DNA from: Thalassovita gelatinovora | GTDB lineage: Bacteria; Pseudomonadota; Alphaproteobacteria; Rhodobacterales; Rhodobacteraceae | DNA: 64,000 nt | Assembly: GCF_001458355.1 (NCBI RefSeq) | Contig: NZ_CYSA01000026.1 | Coordinates: 372,001 to 436,000 of the forward strand | Direction of reading: 5' to 3' | Shown: one piece after another, positions 7,505 to 16,413 of the stretch | How positions within the stretch are numbered: the stretch's first letter is position 1 | How the letters are laid out: each line of letters opens with the position of its first letter | Notes under the pieces: model-generated | Databases searched by the model: none | What the model was told of the DNA's origin: nothing | Seen by the model: the letters and a program-made list of their open reading frames with translations, nothing else | Made by a program: the position numbers and the translations under genes

Positions 7505-8851
7505 TCACACCGTGTCGAGGTATATCTCCACCCGCTCTGTCGGGGTCAGTTCCGCCATGTAATGCAGTTCCTGCCGTTTGGTCAGGATGAAATTGCGGAT
7601 CAATTCTTCTGAATATATCCGCTTGATGATCTCGCTTTGTTCAAAAGCGTCGATCGCCGCCCCCCAGGTGTTGGGCACTTGTGGCAGGTCCAACGCATAG
7701 GCATTGCCGGTGATCGGGTCTGGCGGTTCAATCCCGTCTTCGATCCCGGTCAGCGCCGCGCCCAGAATCGCGGCCAGCATCAGATAGGGGTTCACATCGC
7801 CCCCCGCCAGCCGGTGTTCGATCCGTCGCGCTTTGTGGTTGCCGGATGGAATTCGGATCGCTGCGGTCCGGTTTTCATAGGCCCAGCTGATTCCGGTCGG
7901 CGCATGCGCCCCCGGCACCATGCGGTCATAGCTGTTCCAATGCGGCGCAAACACCAATGTGCTGTCGGCCATCGCATTCAAGCAGCCGGCCACCGCATGG
8001 CGCAACGTGTCGGTACCTTTCGGACCGCCATCGTCAAAGATGTTGTTACCGTCCTGATCCAGCACCGAAAAATGGGTGTGCAGCCCGGACCCGGCGTAAT
8101 CTTCGTACGGCTTGGCCATGAAGCTGGCGGCAAAACCGTGGCTACGGGCCAACCCCTTGACCAGCATCTTGAACAGCCAGGCATCATCTGCGGCGCGTAG
8201 CGCGTCATCGCAATGCATCAGGTTAATTTCGAACTGGCCCAGCCCCGCTTCGGAAATCGCGGTATCGGCAGGAATGTCCATTTCTTCACAGGCGTCATAG
8301 AGATCGGTAAAGAAACTGTCGAAACTGTCCAGCGCCCGGATCGACAGGGTTTCCGCCGCCTTGCGCCGCTTGCCCGATCGCGGGCTGATCGGGATTTGAA
8401 GGTTGCGACCCGAATCGTCGATCAGGAAGAATTCCAGTTCCACAGCAACAACCGGGGTCAATCCGCGCGCCTTGTAGCGGTCCAATACCGCGCGGAGGGC
8501 TTGGCGCGGGTCGGCTTCGTAGGGACGACCGTCTTCGCGGAACATCCAGATCGGCAACAGCGCGGTTGCTGACGATAACCAAGGCATTGGGGTGAAGCCG
8601 CGTTCGGTCGGTTTCAAAACCCCGTCCCGGTCGCCGCTTTCGAAGACCAGCGGGCTGTCTTCGATATCTTCGCCCCAGATATCGAGGTTCAGCACCGACA
8701 TCGGAAAGCGGGTCCCGTCTTCGACCACCTTGTCGGCAAAGCGGGTCGGGATACGCTTGCCGCGCGGCTGACCGTTCAGGTCGGCAGCGGCCACACGAAT
8801 GGTGCGCACTTCGGGATGCTTTCTCAGCCAGTTTTTCATATTCATCGTCAT
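7505..8851 (-). CDS. second glutamine synthetase family protein (gamma-glutamyl ligase type)
   Basis: About 448 residues. GS motifs are present: AVELEFFLIDD, SEAGLGQFEINL, GSGLHTHFSV, RTAAIRIP and ARRIEHRLAGG. It is clearly divergent from the neighbouring PuuA-like protein, so two ligases with different acceptors or a hetero-oligomer are possible. Family similarity starts at MTMNMKNWLRKHPEV (ATG 8851). A start at 8923, 24 codons earlier and with an AGGA site, remains possible. Two palindromes (8941, 9014) lie in the gap upstream, so it may have its own regulated promoter. Confidence 0.86.
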   Translation of the reverse strand: MTMNMKNWLRKHPEVRTIRVAAADLNGQPRGKRIPTRFADKVVEDGTRFPMSVLNLDIWGEDIEDSPLVFESGDRDGVLKPTERGFTPMPWLSSATALLPIWMFREDGRPYEADPRQALRAVLDRYKARGLTPVVAVELEFFLIDDSGRNLQIPISPRSGKRRKAAETLSIRALDSFDSFFTDLYDACEEMDIPADTAISEAGLGQFEINLMHCDDALRAADDAWLFKMLVKGLARSHGFAASFMAKPYEDYAGSGLHTHFSVLDQDGNNIFDDGGPKGTDTLRHAVAGCLNAMADSTLVFAPHWNSYDRMVPGAHAPTGISWAYENRTAAIRIPSGNHKARRIEHRLAGGDVNPYLMLAAILGAALTGIEDGIEPPDPITGNAYALDLPQVPNTWGAAIDAFEQSEIIKRIYSEELIRNFILTKRQELHYMAELTPTERVEIYLDTV

Positions 8852-8940
8852 ACGCCTGATGAGGCCGTGCCCGTACGGGAAACGCAAGCCCGGTAAACCG
8901 GGGCGTTCGTGCGTCAGGTCCATGCCCTTGGTCCTAGTTA

Positions 8941-8950
8941 TTTGATCAAA
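8941..8950. promoter_or_regulatory. TTTGATCAAA palindrome, candidate operator
   Basis: A perfect 10-bp palindrome upstream of the second GS-family gene. The same core recurs 73 bp away at 9014-9025. The regulator is unknown. Confidence 0.4.
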
Positions 8951-9013
8951 AAATCTGTGACGGGTTGTAGCGATCCAGTTTAACGGAGTTTTTCCGCAAA
9001 CAGCCTCCCAATA

Positions 9014-9025
9014 ATTTGATCAAAT
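9014..9025. promoter_or_regulatory. ATTTGATCAAAT palindrome, candidate operator
   Basis: A perfect 12-bp palindrome just after the permease stop and upstream of the GS-family gene, sharing the TTTGATCAAA core with 8941-8950. It is a pair suitable for cooperative repressor binding; no regulator gene is adjacent. Confidence 0.4.
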
Positions 9026-9033
9026 ATTGTCTA

Positions 9034-9840
9034 CTACCGGATCAGGTTCGGACGCAAGCGAATTTTTTGCCGCAATCCATGTGGCAAATGCCGGTTCAGG
9101 TGGCGGTTCATCAGGCCAAACAGCGTCACCACGACCAAGGTCAACAGGATAAAATAGCTCGCGAGAATCGGGTAGGGGATGAACGGATTGAAGGTCTTGT
9201 CGGCGAAATAGTTGGCGTAATACAGCGCGTCGCCTTTTTGCCGCCAGGCCGGGAAGCCGGAAAAATACACCAGAGTGGTGGCGTGAAACAGGAAAATCGC
9301 CTCATTGGTATAAGCCGGCCAAGCCAGCCTGAGCATGGTCGGCCAGGTGATCTTGCGGAATTTCTTCCAGCCCGAAAAGCCATAAGCGTCGGCGGCTTCC
9401 AGATCGCCTTTGGGCACCGAACGCAGGGCGCCATAGAAAATTTCGCCGGTATAGGCGGCGGTGTTGAAAAACAGCGTCACCAAGGCCCCCAGCCAAGCCG
9501 CGGTGAAGGGCGCGAAGACGGGGGCGACCTGTTTCAGGCTGAGAAACAGGAAATAGGCAAAGAAGAACTGAATGAACAAAGGCGAGCCGCGGAAGATGAA
9601 AATGAACCATTCCGACGGTTTGCGCAGCCACCGGTTTTCGGCGTTTTTGCCAAGCGCCAGCGCGGTGGCCAGAAAAAAACCTGCCAACAGTGCCAACGCG
9701 CCGAAATAGATATTCCAGATCATCCCCGACCCGATCAGGGTGAATTGCTGGCATAGGGTGAAATCTTCTTTCGGCAGCAGCCGCGCACCCACGCCGATGG
9801 ATCGCAGCGCGTAATCCTGAATGGTGATCCAGCAGCTCAT
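9034..9840 (-). CDS. polar amino-acid ABC transporter permease (HisM-like)
   Basis: 268 residues with about five hydrophobic membrane segments. The EAA loop that contacts the ATPase is visible (EAADAYGFSGWKKFRKITWP, mid-protein), as is the RGSPLFIQFFF motif of the His/Glu/Arg permease family. It overlaps the preceding permease gene by 4 bases, so both are translated together and form the heterodimeric channel. Substrate is probably a basic or polar amino acid or an opine-like compound; this cannot be refined from sequence. Confidence 0.9.
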   Translation of the reverse strand: MSCWITIQDYALRSIGVGARLLPKEDFTLCQQFTLIGSGMIWNIYFGALALLAGFFLATALALGKNAENRWLRKPSEWFIFIFRGSPLFIQFFFAYFLFLSLKQVAPVFAPFTAAWLGALVTLFFNTAAYTGEIFYGALRSVPKGDLEAADAYGFSGWKKFRKITWPTMLRLAWPAYTNEAIFLFHATTLVYFSGFPAWRQKGDALYYANYFADKTFNPFIPYPILASYFILLTLVVVTLFGLMNRHLNRHLPHGLRQKIRLRPNLIR

Positions 9841-10721
9841 GCGTTGGCCTTTCTCTGCTTTTCACCGCTCAGCGTCGCTTGCCCGTTGCTCAGCCTGACC
9901 ATCAGCCGTTCCAGCACGACCTCGGACAGTTTGGTAAAGGCCAGATAGAAAACCAGCAGCGCCAGGAAATACCACATGCGCCAATCACCATGCGGGTAGC
10001 TGGTGAATTTCGCGGTCTTCGCACCGCCCAGTTCGCGCGCCCAGTAGACGATGTCTTCGACGCCCAGCAGGAACAAAAGCGGCGTCGCCTTGATCAGCAC
10101 CATCCACAGGTTGGACAGGCCGGGCAGGGCAAAGACCCACATCTGTGGCACCATGATGCGCCAGAACGCCTGCCGGCGGTTCATGCCGTACGCTTCGGCG
10201 GTTTCCATCTGTGCATGCGGCACCGCCCGCATCGCACCATAAAGTACGTTGGCGGCAAAGGCCCCGAACACGATGGCAAAGGTGATCACCGCCAAGGTGA
10301 AGCCATAGACTTCGTGGACCCATTGCGCCGCGCTTGACAGCGGCATTTTCGCCGCGTCGCAGACCACGAAATCGTTGCCCTGCCGGATCGGATCGGTCCA
10401 GTCGCGACACAGCGTTTTATGTCTGGTCCATTCGATCGCCTGATCGAAGGCGATCACGAAGAACAGGAAGAAAGCAATGTCGGGGACGCCCCGGACAATC
10501 GCGATATAGGCTTTGCCGATCCAGGCGACCGGCCGCACCCGCGACCGTGCCAGCATCGCACCGACGAATCCGAACCCCAGCGACACCGGCGCGGTAATCG
10601 CCAGCAACAGCAGAACCGTGCCAAAGGACACATAGAAAGCCATGTGTTTGCCGGTGGTCAGGTAGCAAGACAGCCAGCTCAGGCCGGACAGCGTGTCGGG
10701 ATCTGCGCAATAGGAAAAAAT
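9837..10721 (-). CDS. polar amino-acid ABC transporter permease (HisQ-like), probable ATT start
   Basis: Permease with the family motif VRGVPDIAFFLFF and EAA loop ETAEAYGMNRRQAFWRIMVP. The first ATG is at 10643, but it lacks a ribosome site and the reading frame continues 26 codons upstream with family-like sequence (CADPDTLSGLSWLSCYLTTG). This stretch ends at an in-frame ATT at 10721 with GAGG 6 bases upstream, just after a stop codon. I therefore place the start at ATT (294 residues); the conservative alternative is 10643 (268 residues). An unusual insertion of about 40 residues with several cysteines precedes the core domain. Confidence 0.85.
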   Translation of the reverse strand: MFSYCADPDTLSGLSWLSCYLTTGKHMAFYVSFGTVLLLLAITAPVSLGFGFVGAMLARSRVRPVAWIGKAYIAIVRGVPDIAFFLFFVIAFDQAIEWTRHKTLCRDWTDPIRQGNDFVVCDAAKMPLSSAAQWVHEVYGFTLAVITFAIVFGAFAANVLYGAMRAVPHAQMETAEAYGMNRRQAFWRIMVPQMWVFALPGLSNLWMVLIKATPLLFLLGVEDIVYWARELGGAKTAKFTSYPHGDWRMWYFLALLVFYLAFTKLSEVVLERLMVRLSNGQATLSGEKQRKANA

Positions 10722-10776
10722 GGTGGGCCTCGCTTAGGCGGAGAGGGCGGATTTTAAGTATTTAAGGAACAGTGAA

Positions 10777-10800
10777 AGGGGGAAGACTGTGCTTCCCCCT
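10777..10800 (-). terminator. attenuating hairpin between binding-protein and permease genes
   Basis: A 9-bp stem (10777-10785 with 10792-10800) with a 6-base loop lies just past the stop of the binding-protein gene, followed on the minus strand by TTCACTG. Partial termination here would give more binding protein than permease, as is common in such operons. Confidence 0.6.
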
Positions 10801-10812
10801 GACAGCGGACGC

Positions 10813-11523
10813 CTAGAAGGTGGCGCCGATTTCCCATTTTTCGATCAGCGCGTTCAGGCTGCCGTCGTCTTTCATCGACTGAATGGCAGCATCGAACTTG
10901 GCTTTGAGTTCGCCATCGCTTTCGCGCACGCCCATACCGACGCCGCCACCGATCATTTCTTCCTTGCTCAGCAGCATCAGGTCGGCGTTTTCTTCGGCAA
11001 TCGGTGCCAGGTAGGATTTGTCGGCCAGAACCGCATCGGCTTCACCGTTGCGCACGGCGGCGATGGTTTCATCGGGGGAAGCGAATTCCACCAGAGTCGC
11101 ACCAGACGCTGCCACGAACGCGGCCTGAATGGTGCCGGTTTGCGCCGCGATTACGCCGGACAGGTCGACATCGTCCGACATCGCCAGATAGGCGGACGGA
11201 TCGGGCTGCGAATAGTTCTGGGTGAAATCGATCACCTCTTCGCGTTCGTCGGTGATCGACATGCCGGCGATGATGGTGTCGTAATTGCCCGAAACCAGAT
11301 TGGGGATGATCGAATCCCATTCGTTGGTGACCCATTCGCAGGTCAGTTCGGCGCGTTTGCACAGCTCGTCGCCCAATTCGCGTTCGAACCCGTCAACTTC
11401 ACCATTGTCGTTGATGAAGTTCCACGGGGGGTAAGCGCCTTCGGTGCCCATGCGGACGGTGTCGGCCATGGCCAAACCGGCGGTCAGCGCCAGAATGGCC
11501 GTGCTGAGGATCAGCTTTTTCAT
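10813..11523 (-). CDS. polar amino-acid ABC transporter periplasmic binding protein
   Basis: 236 residues with a cleavable signal peptide (MKKLILSTAILALTAGLAMA, cleavage near residue 20). The mature part is a family 3 solute-binding protein: GTEGAYPPWNFINDNGEVDGFERELGDELC and the hinge region GMSITDEREEVIDF are typical of Lys/Arg/Orn and histidine binding proteins. It delivers substrate to the two permeases downstream. It lies between the ATPase gene and a hairpin that may favour its expression. Confidence 0.92.
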   Translation of the reverse strand: MKKLILSTAILALTAGLAMADTVRMGTEGAYPPWNFINDNGEVDGFERELGDELCKRAELTCEWVTNEWDSIIPNLVSGNYDTIIAGMSITDEREEVIDFTQNYSQPDPSAYLAMSDDVDLSGVIAAQTGTIQAAFVAASGATLVEFASPDETIAAVRNGEADAVLADKSYLAPIAEENADLMLLSKEEMIGGGVGMGVRESDGELKAKFDAAIQSMKDDGSLNALIEKWEIGATF

Positions 11524-11574
11524 TCATGTTCTCCCAAATGATGAACTTCGGTTTATTCAGCCGGTCCGGTGCTT

Positions 11575-12351
11575 TTAGGCGTGCACCGTGGCCGACAGAA
11601 ACTGTTTGAGCCGCTCGCTGTCCGGCGTGCCGAACAACGTATCCGGCGGGCCTTCTTCTTCGACCAGACCCTGATGCAGGAACACAACATGGCTGGAAAT
11701 ATCCGATGCCATTTTCATGTCATGGGTCACGATCAGCATGGTGCGGCCTTCGGCGGCCAGATCCCGGATCACCTTGATCACTTCCTGTTCCAGTTCCGGG
11801 TCCAGCGCCGAGGTTGGTTCGTCGAACAAAAGCGCTTCGGGTTCCATGCACAGCGCCCGCGCGATCGCCGCACGCTGCTGTTGGCCGCCCGATAATTGCG
11901 CCGGAAACACATCGCATTTGTCGCCGATGCCAACCTTGTCAAGATAGCCGCGCGCCGCCTGTTCCACCTCGGCCCGGTCGCGGCCCAGCACGGTGACCGG
12001 GGCCTCCATCACGTTTTGCAGGATGGTCATATGCCCCCACAGGTTGAACTGCTGGAACACCATGCTCAGATTGGTGCGGATGCGCAGCACCTGTTTTGCA
12101 TCCGCCGGTTGCCGCGCCAGACCTTCTCCATGCCATTTCACCGGTTCGCCCTTGAACAGGATTTCACCCTGTTGGCTGTCTTCCAGCAGGTTGGCGCAGC
12201 GCAGAATGGTGGATTTACCCGACCCGGACGATCCGATCAGTGAAACCACATCCCCCTTGCGCGCGACGATATCGACACCCTTGATCACCTCAAGACTGCC
12301 ATAGGCCTTGTGCAGACCACGGATTTCAATGACTGGATCCTGCTCGGACAA
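11575..12351 (-). CDS. polar amino-acid ABC transporter ATP-binding protein
   Basis: About 258 residues. Walker A GSSGSGKST, Q-loop VFQQFNLW, signature LSGGQQQR, Walker B ALLFDEPTSALD and switch histidine VTHD are all intact, in the HisP/GlnQ subfamily. The frame is open to an ATG at 12474, but the first 41 residues are not family-like. A TTG at 12351 with AGGGG upstream gives the expected length. It is the first gene of the leftward operon running to about 2.6 kb. Confidence 0.9.
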   Translation of the reverse strand: MSEQDPVIEIRGLHKAYGSLEVIKGVDIVARKGDVVSLIGSSGSGKSTILRCANLLEDSQQGEILFKGEPVKWHGEGLARQPADAKQVLRIRTNLSMVFQQFNLWGHMTILQNVMEAPVTVLGRDRAEVEQAARGYLDKVGIGDKCDVFPAQLSGGQQQRAAIARALCMEPEALLFDEPTSALDPELEQEVIKVIRDLAAEGRTMLIVTHDMKMASDISSHVVFLHQGLVEEEGPPDTLFGTPDSERLKQFLSATVHA

Positions 12352-12521
12352 AGCCGCCCCTGTTCTTGTTAGCCCCGTTTGAAGCAAAGAATAGGGACGA
12401 AAAAAACGATCAGTGCAACTTTCAAAATGAAAAAAACGACGGAGAAACCGCCAAATTGACCTCGGGTCATCCACAAACTGTCAGAAATGCGTCAAAAATT
12501 ATCGCTGTGGTCGGGGTGCTT

Positions 12522-12962
12522 TCAGCCGGCTTTTTCCACCCGCTGCCGGGCCAGGGCGCTGTCGCGGTCATTGATGCCCAGCAAATTAGACACCATCCGC
12601 AACAATGCATCTTCGTGTTGATCGCGCACCCCGTCGGCCAGAACCACCGACCATAGCGCCTCGATCACACCGATGCGGTCGTCATAGGCGACAGCATCCT
12701 TGATTGCGCGGGTGAACCGCACGGTATCGGGTGCTTCGGCTTCCAACTGTTCGGCGCGGCCTCGAAGATCCTGCACCCCGGCCGAATCCAACCCGTATCG
12801 GGTGGCGGCAATCCGGTCGATCCGGGCGATTTCATCGGGGTCATAGCGGCCATCGGAACGGGCGACACGGACCAAAAGCGCGGTCAGCGCCAGCCGGGCG
12901 TCCGGGCCAGTCATCGGGGCGGGGGCCGGTTGCGCCAGCCGTTTCAGGAATTCTGCAAACAT
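12522..12962 (-). CDS. TerB-like (tellurite-resistance TerB family) protein, copy 1
   Basis: About 146 residues, all-helical, with the TerB pattern: LTALLVRVARSDGRYDPDEIARIDRI and, later, IEALWSVVLADG with an acidic DEx-type end (DQHEDALLRMVSNLLGI). TerB-like domains are thought to bind metal and sit at the inner membrane, but the function of these stand-alone versions is not known. The chosen start is MFAEFLKRL, which aligns with the paralogue next door; ATGs 3 and 10 codons upstream are alternatives. No other ter genes are present. Confidence 0.78.
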   Translation of the reverse strand: MFAEFLKRLAQPAPAPMTGPDARLALTALLVRVARSDGRYDPDEIARIDRIAATRYGLDSAGVQDLRGRAEQLEAEAPDTVRFTRAIKDAVAYDDRIGVIEALWSVVLADGVRDQHEDALLRMVSNLLGINDRDSALARQRVEKAG

Positions 12963-13004
12963 ACAGGCCATATAGACCCGGCACAGCCACAATCCAAGCC
13001 GGTA

Positions 13005-13448
13005 TCAGGGGCTTTCTTGTGCCCGGGTGCGGGCGGTCAGGTTGTCGGCCTCGCTCAATCCCAATGCGAGCTGCACCCGGGTGACGATCTCGATTTCCTC
13101 GCTCACCTGTATTCCGTCCGAAAGCGCCACCTGCCACAAGGCTTCCAATGCCATCAGCCGGTCTTCGAAATCGACGCCTTCGCGGATCAGTTCGGCAAAG
13201 ATTTCGGTCGGCGGCGCACGTTTTTCCAACTTTTCGCAGGTGGCCCGCATCTTGGCGGCCCCGACGATTGACAACCCGTTGATATGCGCCAACAGCCGGT
13301 CGATGCGGCGAATTTCCTCGACCTGATAGCTGTGGTCGGATTTCGCCACTCTGACCAAAAGCGCCCCCAATGCCAGTGCCGCATCCGGTTCTGGCAGGTC
13401 TTCGTGGACTTTGTGCCCGGTCAGGGCCTTGAGGATATTTGTGAACAT
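13005..13448 (-). CDS. TerB-like protein, copy 2
   Basis: About 147 residues, a clear paralogue of the gene at 12522-12962: ALGALLVRVAKSDHSYQVEEIRRIDRL and MALEALWQVALSDGIQVSEEIEIVTRVQLALGL align along the whole length. The start MFTNILKAL matches the MFAEFLKRL start of the paralogue. The two are tandem on the same strand with about 40 bases between them, so they arose by local duplication and probably are co-transcribed. Function unknown. Confidence 0.78.
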   Translation of the reverse strand: MFTNILKALTGHKVHEDLPEPDAALALGALLVRVAKSDHSYQVEEIRRIDRLLAHINGLSIVGAAKMRATCEKLEKRAPPTEIFAELIREGVDFEDRLMALEALWQVALSDGIQVSEEIEIVTRVQLALGLSEADNLTARTRAQESP

Positions 13449-13561
13449 GCCCACAAGATAGCGCATTTATGCCACGCGTACGAAACCGAAAATCGCCCGG
13501 ATCGCATCGGGCCGGAAAAATATGTCAGATTGGTAACAGCATTGTCCGACCAAGGCCGGTT

Positions 13562-13855
13562 TCAGCCGTCATAGCCTGCGACGATTACCATATCACCGGT
13601 GGAAATCGGATCGCGCAGCGCTTTGGCCCGTTGATAGCCGTCCGATTCGTAACAGGCTAATGCGGCTTCATAGCTGGGAAATTCGATCACCACGGTGCGG
13701 GCGCGTGTCGCGCCTTCCTTGGTTACACCGGGACCGCCCCGGACCAGAAATTTTGCACCGTATTCGGCAAAAGGCGCAGCATTCGCCCGTTTGTAGTCTT
13801 CGTAGCGCGCGGGATCGTCGACATCGACATGCGCCACCCAGTAACCTTTGCTCAT
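13562..13855 (-). CDS. DUF1330 family protein
   Basis: 97 residues, a ferredoxin-like dimeric alpha-beta barrel protein of the DUF1330 family (MSKGYWVAHVDVDDPARYEDYKRA; ARTVVIEFPSYEAALACYES). A strong AGGAGG ribosome site precedes the ATG. The family is widespread in proteobacteria but has no assigned reaction. It appears to be a single-gene unit. Confidence 0.88.
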   Translation of the reverse strand: MSKGYWVAHVDVDDPARYEDYKRANAAPFAEYGAKFLVRGGPGVTKEGATRARTVVIEFPSYEAALACYESDGYQRAKALRDPISTGDMVIVAGYDG

Positions 13856-14045
13856 TTTTGGTCCTCCTGTTGGCCGGGAAGGTGGAGCGTTTTTCTGGAA
13901 AAAGAAAGTGCGAAATAAAATTGATTAGCTTTCGACAGAGAAGTCACGAGTTTGCCTTTTTCAGACCCAAGTTTTTCCCCGGCGGTGCCTGCAAGTGGTG
14001 GTTGAATAGACGAACGGCCAACACGCAAACCGGCAGGAAAACGCC

Positions 14046-14585
14046 ATGATACGCATTCGATACCAGACCGAAAACAAGCCGTCAGAAAGCGGTCGATCAA
14101 TTGAAGCCCATGAGGACGGTCTTGATCCGATCCGGGTCGAAGCTTTGGCCTTCGACTGGGACGGCGGCGATCTGCGCCATCTGGGCTGTCTCATGGCCAA
14201 GCTGGGGCTGGACCTTGCCACTGCCATCCGCGTGTTTCTGAACGGTCAGCCCGAAAGGTTCAATTATCTGGACTGCTATGAGGTGCCGCTGGAACATACC
14301 GCGCGGGTTGCCTTGTTGGATTGTCTGCACAAAAAAATCAGCTGCGGCTTCTATTTACCCGACCCCAATATCGGTTTGGGGCCGGTCCGGGAAGAAGCGG
14401 GGTATTGGCTGGCCCGTCAGTCCGAAGATCGCAAACAGGGCCAGCAGGGCCGGTGGGTGTTCGATGAAACCCGGCTGGAAACAATTTCGGACGTCGCCCC
14501 GCGGCCCATCCTGATAGCCCCCAAGGCGCGACCGAAATCAAGCCTGCTGCGGACTCTGTTCGAACCGATCTGGCTGCACAGCTGA
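14046..14585 (+). CDS. uncharacterised protein, possibly DUF4274-related
   Basis: 179 residues, no signal peptide or membrane segment. The stretch around residues 33-60 (ALAFDWDGGDLRHLGCLMAK, then LATAIRVFLNG) resembles the DUF4274 pattern of an NWD-like motif followed by a TAL-type helix, but this is a weak match by eye. The C-terminal third is basic and proline-rich. A CAGGA ribosome site lies 8 bases before the ATG. It converges on pyrG with only 10 bases between the stops. No function can be proposed. Confidence 0.7.
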   Translation: MIRIRYQTENKPSESGRSIEAHEDGLDPIRVEALAFDWDGGDLRHLGCLMAKLGLDLATAIRVFLNGQPERFNYLDCYEVPLEHTARVALLDCLHKKISCGFYLPDPNIGLGPVREEAGYWLARQSEDRKQGQQGRWVFDETRLETISDVAPRPILIAPKARPKSSLLRTLFEPIWLHS

Positions 14586-14595
14586 ACCGTGCACC

Positions 14596-16239
14596 TTAGA
14601 CCAAACGCGATGTCGCCACCGCCGCACGTACAAAATCGGCGAATAGCGGATGCGGATCGAACGGTTTCGATTTCAGTTCGGGATGGAACTGAACCCCGAT
14701 GAACCACGGGTGATCGGTCCATTCCACGATTTCGGGCAACCGGCCATCGGGGGACATACCGGAAAAACTCAGCCCGCAGGCTTCAAGCTTGTCGCGGTAC
14801 TTGATGTCGACCTCGTAACGATGGCGATGGCGTTCGTCGATTTCGGTTCCTTGATAAACCTGTGCCACTTTCGACCCGGCTGACAGATGGGCGTGGTAGG
14901 CACCAAGTCGCATCGTGCCGCCCTTGTCGTCATCGGCCTTGCGCCGCACCTTGGCATTGCCCTGCACCCATTCTTTCAAGTGATACACAACCGGTTCAAA
15001 ACGTTTCTTGCCAGCTTCCTGATCGAATTCCTCGGACCCGGCTGTTTCGATCCCGGCAACATTGCGCGCCGCTTCGATCACTGCCAACTGCATGCCCAGA
15101 CAAATGCCCAGATAGGGCACTTTGCGTTCGCGGGCGAATTGCGCCGCCTTGATTTTACCTTCGGTGCCGCGTTCGCCGAAACCGCCGGGCACCAGGATCG
15201 CGTGGAACCCTTCCAGATAGGGGGCGGGGTCTTCGGTGTCGAAAATTTCGGCATCGACCCATTCTACATTCACCTTGACCCGGTTGGCCATGCCGCCATG
15301 GGTCAGCGCCTCTTTGATCGATTTGTAAGCGTCTTCAAGCTGCACGTATTTTCCGACGATGGCGATATTGACTTCGCCATCGGCATTGTGAATCCGGTCG
15401 ACCACGTCATCCCATTTGGTCATGTCGGGACGCGGGGCAGGGGCGATATCGAACGCATCCAGAACGGCCTGATCCAACCCTTCGCGGTGATAGGCCAGCG
15501 GTGCTTCGTAGATCGATTTCAGGTCATAGGCGGCGACCACGGCTTCTTTGCGCACGTTGCAAAACAGCGCGATCTTTTCGCGCTCTTTTTCCGGAATCGG
15601 ATGTTCGGACCGGCAGACAAGGATATCCGGAGCGATGCCGATCGATTGCAGTTCCTTGACGCTGTGCTGGGTCGGTTTGGTCTTCAATTCGCCGCTGGCG
15701 GCCAGATAGGGCAACAGCGTCAGATGCATGAATATGCACTGCCCGCGCGGTTTGTCATGGCTGAACTGGCGGATCGCTTCGAAAAACGGCAGACCCTCGA
15801 TATCGCCCACGGTGCCGCCGATTTCGCACAGCATGAAATCGACTTCGTCTTCACCGATGGCCAGGAAATCTTTGATTTCGTTGGTCACGTGCGGCACCAC
15901 CTGGATCGTTTTGCCCAGATAATCGCCACGCCGTTCGCGTTCCAGAACATTTGAATAAATCCGCCCCGAAGACACCGAGTCGGTCATCCGTGCTGGCACC
16001 CCGGTAAAGCGTTCGTAATGGCCCAGATCCAGATCGGTTTCGGCACCGTCATCGGTGACAAACACTTCGCCATGCTCGAACGGGCTCATCGTGCCGGGAT
16101 CGACATTCAGATACGGGTCCAGCTTGCGCAGGCGCACCGAATAGCCACGGGCTTGCAGCAATGCGCCCAAGGCAGCCGAGGCAAGCCCCTTGCCAAGCGA
16201 TGAAACAACACCACCGGTAATGAAGATGAAACGAGCCAT
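14596..16239 (-). CDS. pyrG: CTP synthase
   Basis: 547 residues, full length. It aminates UTP to CTP with ATP and glutamine. The N-terminal synthetase domain starts [22 protein letters not shown] with the P-loop, and the C-terminal amidotransferase domain has the nucleophile [16 protein letters not shown] and the triad end [16 protein letters not shown]. It follows secG on the same strand, the usual order in this bacterial group, with a terminator-like hairpin between them. Confidence 0.98.
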   Translation of the reverse strand: MARFIFITGGVVSSLGKGLASAALGALLQARGYSVRLRKLDPYLNVDPGTMSPFEHGEVFVTDDGAETDLDLGHYERFTGVPARMTDSVSSGRIYSNVLERERRGDYLGKTIQVVPHVTNEIKDFLAIGEDEVDFMLCEIGGTVGDIEGLPFFEAIRQFSHDKPRGQCIFMHLTLLPYLAASGELKTKPTQHSVKELQSIGIAPDILVCRSEHPIPEKEREKIALFCNVRKEAVVAAYDLKSIYEAPLAYHREGLDQAVLDAFDIAPAPRPDMTKWDDVVDRIHNADGEVNIAIVGKYVQLEDAYKSIKEALTHGGMANRVKVNVEWVDAEIFDTEDPAPYLEGFHAILVPGGFGERGTEGKIKAAQFARERKVPYLGICLGMQLAVIEAARNVAGIETAGSEEFDQEAGKKRFEPVVYHLKEWVQGNAKVRRKADDDKGGTMRLGAYHAHLSAGSKVAQVYQGTEIDERHRHRYEVDIKYRDKLEACGLSFSGMSPDGRLPEIVEWTDHPWFIGVQFHPELKSKPFDPHPLFADFVRAAVATSRLV

Positions 16240-16360
16240 ATTGAAGGCATCCCCCGTGAATTTCGATTGGCGTCAGAGCACCAAAAACCAAGCCCCTACG
16301 GTTCCGAAAAACCGTAGCACCACGGGACTCGAGCCATACCAGATTCGTGAATATTTAGCA

Positions 16361-16391
16361 AGGAGACCGCAAGATGCTGTTGCGGTCTCCT
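16361..16391 (-). terminator. hairpin terminator downstream of secG
   Basis: A perfect 12-bp stem (16361-16372 with 16380-16391, AGGAGACCGCAA) with a 7-base loop lies just past the secG stop. A weaker hairpin (16296-16303 with 16310-16317) follows before pyrG. Confidence 0.75.
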
Positions 16392-16413
16392 TTCATGTCT
16401 CAATTGGTTGTGG

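Noticed and set aside
8941-8950. FNR-type site
   Set aside because: An FNR site needs TTGAT-N4-ATCAA; here the halves abut as TTGATCAA, so spacing is wrong.
12522-13448. Tellurite-resistance operon
   Set aside because: Only TerB-like proteins are present; TerC, TerD, TerA and TerZ relatives are missing.
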